This document shows, in pieces, positions 1-7,466 of a stretch of DNA of 13,323 bases. Below the pieces are notes generated by a model that saw nothing but the letters and a program-made list of their open reading frames with translations, ran no database searches and had not been told where the DNA came from. The position numbers and the translations under genes are program-made. Position 1 is the stretch's first letter. Each line of letters opens with the position of its first letter. Origin of the DNA: Chloroflexota bacterium (GTDB taxonomy: Bacteria > Chloroflexota > Anaerolineae > J102); NCBI GenBank assembly GCA_024276255.1, contig JAJRXO010000005.1, forward strand, positions 1-13,323, in the 5' to 3' direction.

Positions 1-1557
1 GAGAAGGCGGAGACGCCCCGGCTAACCCCCACACCGGTCACAACCCGGCCCCCGGCCACGCCCACACCTGCCGAAAGTGTGCGGCTGCCCGGCGCTTATG
101 TGGATGTGCTGGAGGCCGTGCTGCGCAATGCCCCTGCTGGCGATGAGCTGGCCCGTGTGCCCGCGGGCACGCGACTGGGGGTATTGGGCATCAGCCCCGA
201 TCGGGACTGGCTGCATGTGCGTTTGCAGGCAGACGCGCAGCAGCCCTCGCTGGATGGGTGGGCCTCGTTGGCCGATGTGATTGTATTCGCGGACATGGAC
301 ACCCTGCCAGTGCAGGAAATCGTGGTGCGTGAACAGAGCGCCGCTGCCGGGAGCCCGCTGCTGGCAGCCACGGTGCGCGCTGACCGCCTGCATTTGCGGG
401 CCGGGCCGGGCGTCGATCAGGAGATCATACGTACGCTGACCTCTGGCACTGCCCTGCAGGTCGTGGGGCGTACGGACGGGGGCGACTGGGTGCAGGTGGA
501 AACTGAAGCAGGCGAAAATGGCTGGGTGGCAGCACGCTGGCTGGAGATAGACGGCGAGCCGTCCGATTTACCGGTGACGGGTGTTGCCACGACGGCTGTG
601 CCGCTGCCTTCCGTGCTTGCTGCGACGGGGCACATTGTGTTCCAGACCCGCAATGGTGGCGCCATTTATGTGGCTACGGCCTCGGGCGCGTCTCTTCGGC
701 AGGTGGGTCATGGTTTTGATCCGGCCCTGAGCCCTGATGGCAGTCAGATCGCCTTCACGCGCTGGGATGAGCCACGCGGTTTGTGGCTGATGCGGGTCGA
801 TGGTAGCGACGCCCGGCGCCTGATCGCCGCCAACCGGCCGCGTTCCCCCACCTGGACTCCCGATGGCAGTGCCATCATCTTTGAACGCAGCACAGGCGAA
901 TTCACCTGCTATGATACTCCCTTTGGTTGCAAGTCGGCTGATGAGCTGGACGCGTTTCTTGGTGGGCGAGACTGCCTGACCACGCCTGTGGGCACGTTTT
1001 GCCGTCGGGACTTCACGTTGCAGAAACGCAATTATCAGGGCCTGACGCGTTACAATCTCAATGATGGCAGCACGCGCGACCTGCCCGCCAGCCGCACGGC
1101 GCGGGCGCCGGTGCACCATCCGCAAACGGATGAAGTGTTGTATCTGGATGGAGCGGGCTATGCGATCACACACGATGTCGGTGACGATGTCCCGAGGCCG
1201 TTTCTGCGCGATCGCATCCTGGGCCCGGCGGTCTACAGTCCCGATGGCCGCTATCTCTATCTCAGCCAGCGTACGGGCGATCATTGGGACATCTGGCGCT
1301 ACAACAGCGATGGCTCGCAGCCGGTGGCCCTCACCGCACCCCCGGCGCTGCGCGATCGCCCGATCAACAACGTGGCCCCCACCGTGAGTCCCGACGGCCG
1401 CACCCTGCTGTTTCTCAGCGACCGCAGCGGGCGCTGGGAGTTCTGGCAGATGAACGCGGATGGCAGCAATCAACGGCGTTGGGCGCCGGCCGCGCTGGCC
1501 GATATCTCACTGGAGTATAATTATGCCAACGAACGCATGGCCGACTGGGGACCGTGA
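1..1557 (+). CDS. Exported SH3b / PD40 beta-propeller protein (5' truncated)
   Basis: The frame is open from the first base of the window, so the N-terminus lies upstream. The GTG at 79 is internal, because it is preceded in frame by a Thr/Pro-rich linker (1-78) of the kind that follows a signal or membrane anchor. Two bacterial SH3-like domains come next. The first is at about nt 79-290; the second, clearer one at about 361-560 contains LHLRAGPG and ends GWVAARWLEI. A TolB/PD40-type beta-propeller spans about 628-1510, with blade motifs SPDGSQIAF (730), TPDGSAIIF (856), SPDGRYLYL (1240) and SPDGRTLLF (1387). Each is followed by a W or L segment and an (N/V)DGS turn. Such proteins are usually envelope-associated; SH3b domains often bind peptidoglycan and PD40 repeats bind proteins or glycans. 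No catalytic residues are recognisable and the substrate is unknown. A four-cysteine insert interrupts the propeller at 907-1002. The stop is 6 nt from the convergent stop of the rqcH-like gene. The domain calls are secure; the role is not. Confidence 0.85.
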   Translation, partial: EKAETPRLTPTPVTTRPPATPTPAESVRLPGAYVDVLEAVLRNAPAGDELARVPAGTRLGVLGISPDRDWLHVRLQADAQQPSLDGWASLADVIVFADMDTLPVQEIVVREQSAAAGSPLLAATVRADRLHLRAGPGVDQEIIRTLTSGTALQVVGRTDGGDWVQVETEAGENGWVAARWLEIDGEPSDLPVTGVATTAVPLPSVLAATGHIVFQTRNGGAIYVATASGASLRQVGHGFDPALSPDGSQIAFTRWDEPRGLWLMRVDGSDARRLIAANRPRSPTWTPDGSAIIFERSTGEFTCYDTPFGCKSADELDAFLGGRDCLTTPVGTFCRRDFTLQKRNYQGLTRYNLNDGSTRDLPASRTARAPVHHPQTDEVLYLDGAGYAITHDVGDDVPRPFLRDRILGPAVYSPDGRYLYLSQRTGDHWDIWRYNSDGSQPVALTAPPALRDRPINNVAPTVSPDGRTLLFLSDRSGRWEFWQMNADGSNQRRWAPAALADISLEYNYANERMADWGP

Positions 1558-1563
1558 TGCGGC

Positions 1564-3276
1564 TCAGGTGCCGGCAGGCGGCTTTTGTGGTTTGACCATC
1601 ACCGTAGTCGCCTGGCGCACCCGCACTTGGCCTGGTCGACCGCCTTTGATGCGGCGCAGATGACGGCGCTCGGTGACCAGCACGGACACGTTGGTATCGT
1701 GCCGGGCCTGCGAATAATAGGCCGCCCATGCTGCTGCTTGATGGATGGTTTCGCTGGGGACAGGTTGCCCCTGGCTTTTGATGATCACATGGGAGCCGGG
1801 TACTTTTTCGCTGTGCAGCCACAGATCATGGCTTTGTGCCAGTTTCCACGTGACGCGTTCGTTCTGCAGGGCATTGCGGCCGATGATGACCTCGAAGCCG
1901 TCTGAGGTGTGGACGCGCAGGGGATGGGAGCGCGCCATCGGCTGACGCTTGCGGGGTTGAGGGATCAGGCCCATCTCCAACACAGCCTGCCGCAGTTCTT
2001 CGATCTGGGGGGCATTGTCGGCCAGGTTCAGGTCGCTCTCCAACTGTGCCAGGTAGGCCAGATCACGGTCGGTCTCGGCCAGCAGCCCGGGAACGCGCTG
2101 CGCTGCCCGCTGTGCCTTGCGGTAGCGGGCAAAATAGCGCTGGGCGTTTTCTGCCGGGGTGAGGGCGGGATCAAGGGGAATGTGCAGTAGCCCGTCGCCG
2201 GTGTCGGCCAGTAATTCCTGATCGCCAGCTTTGATCTGCCAGGCATAGGCCAGGATCCATTCGCCCATGGCGCGCAGGGCGGCCACATCTTCTTCGCTGA
2301 CCGATTGTTCGCCGAGACCGGCGCGGCGGGCGAGCAGCTTGCGTCGGGCGCGATCGATGAGCGCCTGCACCTGCCGGCGACGGCCGGCGTAGCTGTCGGC
2401 GCCCAGCAGGGCGCTGACGGTGCGATGGATGGCCTCGCTGATACTGGACACGGCCTGCACGTGGCCGAGATGCGTGAGCTGATACGGGGCGTAGGCGATT
2501 GGCTGACCGGTTTCAGGATGCAGTGCCACGCTAGGAGACCAGCCCCCACGGGTGGGCAGGCTGCGCACCCAGTCCAGCACATCGATGATGGCCGTCGCCT
2601 GGCAGTTGGGATGAGTGAGCCGGGCCTGAGCGTCGCCGGTCGCCCGAAACGCCAGCTCGCGGGCCAACAGAGGGCTCAGCCCGGCCGTGTGTTGCAGCAA
2701 CAGGCGCCACAACCGCGTTTCGGGTTTGGCCGCGGCCAGCCAGCCCTGCACGTCAGCCTGGTTGACGATGTCGATGGGGGTTTTGTTGCGTTGCGGCGGG
2801 GGTAGTTCGTAGGCGACCCCGCGTTGCACCACCCGCAAGCGATTGCGACGACTATCGAAGTGGCGGTGCATCTCCAGCACGATGCCGTCTCCATCAAGCA
2901 GCAACAGGTGGCTGCGCGTGCCCATGATCTCGGCTACCAGGCGCGTGGGGCCGTGTTCGGCATGTTCAAAGGTGATGAACAGCACCCGCTCCCAGGCGGG
3001 CTGAAAAATTTCGGCCACGCGGGCGCCCAGCACCCGTTTGCGGGCCTGCAACAGGAAAGGCGAATCGTGGGGCAGCCCGCGGCGGGCGCGCTCGGGTAGC
3101 AAGTGCACACGGGCATATTGGGGATGATCGCTCAGCAATAACCAGCGCCGCTGTCCGGCAGCGAAGATCTCCAGCGCCAGACTGGTTTCGTCGGGTGTGA
3201 GCACCACCTGCACCCGACCCTGCAACAGGGTTTCGCGCAATTCGCGTACCACAGCCGTGAGGGTGATGGCGTCCAT
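1564..3276 (-). CDS. rqcH: RqcH/Rqc2-type NFACT ribosome quality control protein
   Basis: This 570-aa protein has the full bacterial NFACT (FbpA-like) architecture. The NFACT-N domain is at about 1-210 and contains LVAEIMGTRSHLLLLDGDG (113-131) and YELPPPQRNK (156-165). A helix-hairpin-helix/linker and coiled-coil arms follow at about 210-440. The C-terminal NFACT-R (DUF814) domain is at about 452-565, with GRNALQNE (466-473), DLWLHSEKVPGSHVII (484-499) and a closing PGQVRVRQATTVMVKP. In bacteria RqcH binds obstructed 50S subunits with peptidyl-tRNA, recruits tRNA-Ala and adds C-terminal alanine tails as a degradation tag. The Asp-Arg pair needed for tailing in characterised homologues appears here as Glu96-Arg97 (AWERVLF). 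The ATG is 2 nt after the stop of the upstream dehydrogenase gene and has no clear Shine-Dalgarno sequence, so translation is probably coupled. The length is normal and the start agrees with the family N-terminus. The older names 'fibronectin-binding protein A' and 'DUF814' refer to the same family. Confidence 0.93.
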   Translation of the reverse strand: MDAITLTAVVRELRETLLQGRVQVVLTPDETSLALEIFAAGQRRWLLLSDHPQYARVHLLPERARRGLPHDSPFLLQARKRVLGARVAEIFQPAWERVLFITFEHAEHGPTRLVAEIMGTRSHLLLLDGDGIVLEMHRHFDSRRNRLRVVQRGVAYELPPPQRNKTPIDIVNQADVQGWLAAAKPETRLWRLLLQHTAGLSPLLARELAFRATGDAQARLTHPNCQATAIIDVLDWVRSLPTRGGWSPSVALHPETGQPIAYAPYQLTHLGHVQAVSSISEAIHRTVSALLGADSYAGRRRQVQALIDRARRKLLARRAGLGEQSVSEEDVAALRAMGEWILAYAWQIKAGDQELLADTGDGLLHIPLDPALTPAENAQRYFARYRKAQRAAQRVPGLLAETDRDLAYLAQLESDLNLADNAPQIEELRQAVLEMGLIPQPRKRQPMARSHPLRVHTSDGFEVIIGRNALQNERVTWKLAQSHDLWLHSEKVPGSHVIIKSQGQPVPSETIHQAAAWAAYYSQARHDTNVSVLVTERRHLRRIKGGRPGQVRVRQATTVMVKPQKPPAGT

Positions 3277-3278
3277 TC

Positions 3279-6164
3279 CTATACTGCGGGAGAATCGAGA
3301 AGCCGGGCCAGGGCTACGGCAATGTGGACGGCCTGGCGATCGGCGAGGTCGTGTATCTGATGGCGACAGGAGGTGCCGTTGGCTACCACGATGGCGTCGG
3401 GGGCGGCGGCGATGGCCGGCAGCAGGCGGTCCTCAGCGATGGCCACGCTGAGCTCGTAATGATCGGCGTCATAGCCAAAGGCGCCGGCCATGCCGCAACA
3501 ACCCGCCTCGCTGCTGTGCACTTCGGCCTGGGGGATGGCGCGGAGCACGCGCAGGAGCGTGCCTTCGCCGTTGAGGGCTTTCTGGTGGCAGTGCCCATGC
3601 ACGAGATAGGGATGGGCGGCGGGGCGCAGCGGCAGCGCCTCGGGGTTTTTATCGAGCAGTTGGGCGAGGAATTCGTCAAAGAGAAAGACGCCCGCAGCCA
3701 CGGCCTGTGTGTGGGGGCCGGGTATGAGTTCGGGATAGTCGTCGCGGATGGTGAGCAGGCTGCTGGGCTCGAGGCCCACCACGGGGAGGCCAGCCTGCAC
3801 AATGGGCCACAGGGTGTCGACCACGGTTTGGGCGCTGCGTTTGGCCTCGGCGACCAGCCCCTGCGACAACATGGGGCGGCCGCAGTCGAGGCTGGGCAAC
3901 ACCTGTACGCTCAGTCCCGCTGCTTCCAACACCCGCACGGCTGCCCAGCCGACCTCGGGTTCGTTGTATTCGCAGAAGGTGTCGGGCAGTAGCACCACGT
4001 CGGGGCGGGACGGCGGCTGCGGACGCTGGCGCTGCCACTGACGGCTGAAGGGGTGGCGGTGGAAGACGGGAAAACTGCGCCGGGGATGGACGTGCAGCAG
4101 ACGATTGATGAGGCTGCGGGTGGGGGCGAAGTGCAGGCTGCCGTTGACCAGGGGGGCCAGGGGTACGGCCAGAGCCGAAAGTCGGGCAATGTGCGCAAAC
4201 AGGCGTTTGGCCAGGGGCGGGGGCTGTTGCAGATAGCTCTGGGCCAGAGCCTCGGCCTTGAGCTTGGTCATATCGACCCGGGATGGACATTCACTCTTGC
4301 AGGCTTTGCATCCCAGGCAGAGCTCCAGCGCGGCCAGCAGATCGGGATTTGTGAGATCATGGGGTAAGTCGCCGGTAAGCGCAGACCGCAGGAGGTTGGC
4401 ACGGCCGCGCGTGCTGTGTTTTTCGTCGCCCAGGGCCTGATACGAGGGGCACATGGTGCCCACGCCCAGTTTGCGACATACCCCGGCTCCGTTGCACATC
4501 TCGACTGCCTGGGCGAAGCTGCCATCGCCCGACCAATCGAAAAAGCTGTGGGGCAGGGTTCTGGTGGCATAGGCGGGACCAAAGCGCAGGTTTTGATCAG
4601 GCGGCAGGGGATCGACGATTTTGCCGGGATTCATAAGGCCGCGAGGATCGAAGATGGATTTAACCTGCCGCAATAATTCGTACAGCTCGGGGCCGAAGAA
4701 TTCGGGGTTGAGAAAACTACGAGCGATACCATCGGCATGTTCGCTGGATTTAACGCCGTTGTATTTCTGCGCCAGTTGGGAAGAGTAACGGATCAGCTCC
4801 ATGAGGTGGCGAATATCAGGCTCGTTTTTGAGGTTGAGGATGGGGCGTACATGTATACAGCCGGCGGAGGCGTGGGCGTACATGGCAGCTACCACCCCTC
4901 GGCCCTCCATGGCTGCCTGCAATTCGGCGATGTAGTCGGCCAGATGCTCCGGCGGTACAGCCACATCCTCGATGCCGGGCACGGGTTTGGCGTCGCCGCG
5001 CATGGAAAGAAGCAGATTGAGCCCGGCCTTGCGCACGTGCCACACATTGGCCTGGCCGTCAGCATCGCTGATGGTGACCAGTGGTTGGCGGTAGTTTTCG
5101 CCTTGCAGATGCCTTTTGAGCGCCTGCAACCGGTCACGTAGAAAAGCGGCATTGTCGCCGGCAAATTCCACGATCAAGACGGCCTGCGGATCGCCTTCGA
5201 TGAAGGTAAGGCGGCGTCGCCAGACATCACTGGCCCGCGTGAGCTGCATCAACACATCGTCGATGAGCTCGATGGCCGCGGGCTGCAGGCCCAGCAGGCC
5301 CGGTACAGCCTGCATGGCAGCGATGGCAGATGGAAAGTGAAGGATGGCCAGGGCTTTGTGAGAGGGGATGGGCACCAGATTGAGTTCGGCTTCAGTGACA
5401 ATGGCCAGGGTGCCTTCGCTGCCCGCCAACAGGGGTGCCAGGTTGATCTCCTCAGTGTCCAGTTGCCGACGGATGATGTCAACGTTGTAGCCGTCGGAGC
5501 GCCGCCAGTATTTGGGAAAGCGCTCGTCGATGAGCTGACGGTGTTCCTGGACGAGATCGGTGATCTGGCGGTGGATGGTAGCGGCAAAGCCGTTGCTGCC
5601 GGTGGTCAGTTGCGCCCGGCCCGTTGCCCCAATCCAGGTGACGCTGCCATCGGCCAGGATGGTGCGGCAGCGCAGCACATGGTTCGACATGTTACCGTAA
5701 ACGATGGAATGGGCGCCGGTGCTGTTGTTGCCGATGATGCCGCCGATGGTCGCCCGGCTGCCACTGGCGGGATCGGGACCCACCATGAGGCCGTAGGCTT
5801 GCAGGTGGCGGTTGAGATTGTCAAGTGGCAGGCCTACCTGCACCCGTACCCGTTGTAGGTCGGCATCGACCGCCAGCACGCGGCGAAAGTATTTGCTGAA
5901 GTCAATGACCACGGCCTCTCCCACGGCCTGTCCAGCCAGACTGGACCCACCCCCGCGGGGCAAGATCGGTAATGCATGCCGGGCACACAGGGCGACCGCG
6001 GCCAGCACATCTTCCTCGCGCCGGGGCACCACGACGGCCAGGGGCATGATCTGGTAGATGGACGCATCGGTGCTATACAACAGCCGGGTGGCTAGATCAG
6101 TATAAACTTCGGCGTCCGTGGTTTTCTGTAGCTCGGCGGCAAAATCGTTTATGATGGTAGACAT
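3279..6164 (-). CDS. FAD-linked oxidase / Fe-S 2-hydroxyacid dehydrogenase, YdiJ type
   Basis: A 961-aa fusion of a flavin and an iron-sulfur module. The FAD-binding PCMH-type domain is at about 41-260, with PRGGGSSLAG (69-78), GPDPASGSRATIGGIIGNNS (129-148) and SEGTLAIVTEAEL (249-261). The FAD-oxidase C-terminal domain (about 270-517) has HASAGCIHVRP (431-441) and ends FDPRGLMNPGKIV. Ferredoxin-like clusters follow: Cys557, Cys563 and Cys572, then CLGCKACKSECP (Cys616, 619, 622, 626). The C-terminal cysteine-rich (CCG/heterodisulfide-reductase-like) region has LDCGRP (759-764), HGHCHQ (856-861), GCCGMAG (888-894) and Cys933. This order matches E. coli YdiJ (about 1018 aa) and related D-2-hydroxyacid/D-2-hydroxyglutarate or D-lactate dehydrogenases. 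These oxidise a hydroxyacid and pass electrons through Fe-S centres, probably to the respiratory chain. Substrate choice cannot be read from the sequence. The start has GAGG 4 nt upstream, and a promoter candidate lies at 6296-6324. It is the first gene of a pair with rqcH. Confidence 0.9.
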   Translation of the reverse strand: MSTIINDFAAELQKTTDAEVYTDLATRLLYSTDASIYQIMPLAVVVPRREEDVLAAVALCARHALPILPRGGGSSLAGQAVGEAVVIDFSKYFRRVLAVDADLQRVRVQVGLPLDNLNRHLQAYGLMVGPDPASGSRATIGGIIGNNSTGAHSIVYGNMSNHVLRCRTILADGSVTWIGATGRAQLTTGSNGFAATIHRQITDLVQEHRQLIDERFPKYWRRSDGYNVDIIRRQLDTEEINLAPLLAGSEGTLAIVTEAELNLVPIPSHKALAILHFPSAIAAMQAVPGLLGLQPAAIELIDDVLMQLTRASDVWRRRLTFIEGDPQAVLIVEFAGDNAAFLRDRLQALKRHLQGENYRQPLVTISDADGQANVWHVRKAGLNLLLSMRGDAKPVPGIEDVAVPPEHLADYIAELQAAMEGRGVVAAMYAHASAGCIHVRPILNLKNEPDIRHLMELIRYSSQLAQKYNGVKSSEHADGIARSFLNPEFFGPELYELLRQVKSIFDPRGLMNPGKIVDPLPPDQNLRFGPAYATRTLPHSFFDWSGDGSFAQAVEMCNGAGVCRKLGVGTMCPSYQALGDEKHSTRGRANLLRSALTGDLPHDLTNPDLLAALELCLGCKACKSECPSRVDMTKLKAEALAQSYLQQPPPLAKRLFAHIARLSALAVPLAPLVNGSLHFAPTRSLINRLLHVHPRRSFPVFHRHPFSRQWQRQRPQPPSRPDVVLLPDTFCEYNEPEVGWAAVRVLEAAGLSVQVLPSLDCGRPMLSQGLVAEAKRSAQTVVDTLWPIVQAGLPVVGLEPSSLLTIRDDYPELIPGPHTQAVAAGVFLFDEFLAQLLDKNPEALPLRPAAHPYLVHGHCHQKALNGEGTLLRVLRAIPQAEVHSSEAGCCGMAGAFGYDADHYELSVAIAEDRLLPAIAAAPDAIVVANGTSCRHQIHDLADRQAVHIAVALARLLDSPAV

Positions 6165-6295
6165 GGGGGCCTCGGCAGGGATCAGTCGTTGTTTGTCGCA
6201 AGATGCGGTTTGTTGTTGATCAGTCTTTCGATGAGGGTGCGCCAGAATGGCTGGCTGCTATTGGGCCCGGGGGGCGATGCTTTATGGACGGAGGT

Positions 6296-6324
6296 ATCAT
6301 ACCGCAAATCGCAGGTGGCGTAAA
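6296..6324 (-). promoter_or_regulatory. Sigma70-like promoter for the dehydrogenase-rqcH pair
   Basis: Reading leftward, TTTACG (6324-6319), a 17-nt spacer and TATGAT (6301-6296) match the -35/-10 consensus at 4 of 6 and 5 of 6 positions. Transcription would begin near 6289, giving a leader of about 125 nt before the ATG at 6164. It is the best candidate in the divergent region; it is inferred from sequence only. Confidence 0.5.
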
Positions 6325-6418
6325 TACACAACGAAACACGCCACGCCCGCCTGACCGGTTCGACGACGCAACGGCGACAGTTCGTTTCTACTGTTTCGGC
6401 AATCGCAGGCCGACGTTG

Positions 6419-6424
6419 TATAAT
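6419..6424 (+). promoter_or_regulatory. -10 box of the three-gene operon; likely leaderless start
   Basis: A perfect TATAAT lies 6 nt before the ATG at 6431. The usual distance from a -10 box to the first transcribed base would put the transcript start on, or within a base or two of, the A of that ATG. No Shine-Dalgarno sequence is present and no good -35 is seen (TTCGGC at 6395-6400 with an 18-nt spacer is poor). Together these point to a leaderless mRNA. Confidence 0.5.
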
Positions 6425-6430
6425 CCAACT

Positions 6431-6706
6431 ATGTTAAATCACACCCGTATTGTATTGCTTCTGGGAGCAGCCGTTCTGCTGGCATGGTTCCTGCTACCGG
6501 GCAATAACGTCAGCATAGCGACCGATACATTTCAGTCGAATCCGGCCACTTATACGGTGCATGAACCGTTTGTGATCGGTTCGGATGGCATCCCGCCTCA
6601 GAGCTCTCGTCTGGAAACGGGTGGGATTCCCTTGTATGCGATTGTGCTTTTTCTGATGTTACTGATCCCTGCCGCCGCCATTACCGCCGTTCGTCGTCGC
6701 CGATAG
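6431..6706 (+). CDS. Small two-anchor membrane protein (91 aa)
   Basis: I do not recognise this family. The 91-aa product has an N-terminal hydrophobic segment (about 7-22) that could be a signal peptide or signal anchor. An extracytoplasmic stretch of about 40 residues follows, then RLETGG (60-65), a strongly hydrophobic segment (about 66-87) and a terminal RRRR (88-91). A short motif, a hydrophobic helix and a basic tail form the layout of protein-sorting or stop-transfer tails. The motif resembles a degenerate LPxTG signal, with the Leu and Pro positions occupied by Arg and Leu. A longer in-frame reading from 6203 exists. The ATG at 6431 is preferred because it creates a normal signal segment and follows a perfect TATAAT box. 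The stop is 1 nt before the next ATG, so it is the first gene of a coupled operon with the Pro/Thr-rich protein and the glycosyltransferase. Confidence 0.7.
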   Translation: MLNHTRIVLLLGAAVLLAWFLLPGNNVSIATDTFQSNPATYTVHEPFVIGSDGIPPQSSRLETGGIPLYAIVLFLMLLIPAAAITAVRRRR

Positions 6707-6707
6707 T

Positions 6708-7466
6708 ATGCGTATTTTGTCGTTGTTTGTTTCATCTCGTCCTTCGCAGCAACGGATTGTTGGGGGTCTGGTTGTGGCGGCCCTGCTGTTGACGTGGGCG
6801 CTGGCCGCGGGGAATATGCCGGTCTCGCAGGCATTTCAGTCTTCGGTGATTCCCTCGCCCACCCCCTTGCCGCCCACGACGATTCCCACTGATACGCCTG
6901 CGTTTACGCCAACGCCTTTTGCCACCGACACGCCGCTGCCGCCCACCGATACGCCCTTCCCGACCGACACCCCGTTCCCCACGGATACCCCTTTCCCGAC
7001 TGATACGCCGATCCCTACGGACACACCGCTACCCGGATACACTCCCGAACTGCCTACCGACACACCGGTGCCGGTTGATACCCCAACCCCGCTTCCTCCC
7101 CCCACCGACACCCCCGTGCCTCCGCCGGCCGCGGTGACACAGCCACCGCCGACTCAACCCGCGGCTGGTTCCAGCCCCACTCCGTTGCCGGTTCCCCCCT
7201 CCACTCCGCAATCTACTGCCATCGCGCCTGCGGTTCCCCCCAGCGCGCCGCCGGCCGTGGCGCCAGCGCCGGATTCGTCAGTCCCGGACGCGCCGCCAGC
7301 TGCCGATGCCGACCGCATGGTGCGTTTGATCGATACCTTTGTGTTGTATAGCGCCTACTTCCTGCTGGGCTGTGGCTTCTTAGCCTTTGTGTTTGTGGCG
7401 GGCGCCCTCCTGTTCATGCACTGGCGCAGTTCCCGTTCTCAGGTCGGAGGCTCCGATAGGGAATGA
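6708..7466 (+). CDS. Pro/Thr-rich surface stalk protein with two membrane segments
   Basis: A 252-aa protein of low complexity. An N-terminal hydrophobic segment (about 16-34) follows basic residues. A long Pro/Thr/Ser/Ala-rich region (about 49-200) follows, and then a second transmembrane helix (about 209-237) with a short basic tail (HWRSSRS). The centre carries ten DTP units, including five contiguous hexapeptides of pattern TDTP(F/I/L)P at residues 80-109. Later the composition shifts to Ala/Pro/Ser. No enzymatic motif is visible. By analogy with other Thr/Pro-rich bacterial proteins it should be an extended, exposed stalk or spacer and a good acceptor for O-glycosylation; this is inference. 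The start at 6708 is 1 nt after the upstream stop and has no visible ribosome binding site, so it probably depends on coupled translation. Its stop overlaps the ATG of the glycosyltransferase (ATGA at 7463-7466). Confidence 0.75.
   Translation: MRILSLFVSSRPSQQRIVGGLVVAALLLTWALAAGNMPVSQAFQSSVIPSPTPLPPTTIPTDTPAFTPTPFATDTPLPPTDTPFPTDTPFPTDTPFPTDTPIPTDTPLPGYTPELPTDTPVPVDTPTPLPPPTDTPVPPPAAVTQPPPTQPAAGSSPTPLPVPPSTPQSTAIAPAVPPSAPPAVAPAPDSSVPDAPPAADADRMVRLIDTFVLYSAYFLLGCGFLAFVFVAGALLFMHWRSSRSQVGGSDRE
6945..7034 (+). repeat. Five tandem 18-bp units coding TDTP(F/I/L)P
   Basis: Five in-frame 18-bp units code for the hexapeptide TDTPFP three times, then TDTPIP and TDTPLP. The codons differ widely between units: Thr is ACC, ACG or ACT, Asp is GAT or GAC, and Pro uses CCC, CCG, CCT and CCA. 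The protein repeat is therefore better conserved than the DNA repeat. Confidence 0.9.

Larger units (their letters stand above)
6165..6430. other. Divergent intergenic promoter region
   Basis: 266 bp between the leftward dehydrogenase gene and the rightward three-gene operon. It holds a leftward promoter candidate at 6296-6324 and a rightward TATAAT at 6419-6424. A rightward open frame runs through the second half into the 91-aa gene, but its translation from 6203 lacks any hydrophobic signal or family resemblance and crosses the promoter, so I treat it as non-coding. A GC-rich palindromic stretch around 6264-6275 (GGGCCCGGGGGGC) lies in the dehydrogenase leader. Confidence 0.6.

Noticed and set aside
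568..1473. Long leftward open frame opposite the SH3b/propeller gene
   Set aside because: It is a shadow frame of a GC-rich gene; the rightward frame has clear PD40 and SH3b motifs and the leftward one has none.
6203..6430. N-terminal extension of the 91-aa membrane protein from ATG 6203
   Set aside because: The extension has no signal or domain, crosses a perfect TATAAT box, and would bury the hydrophobic signal segment in the middle of the protein.
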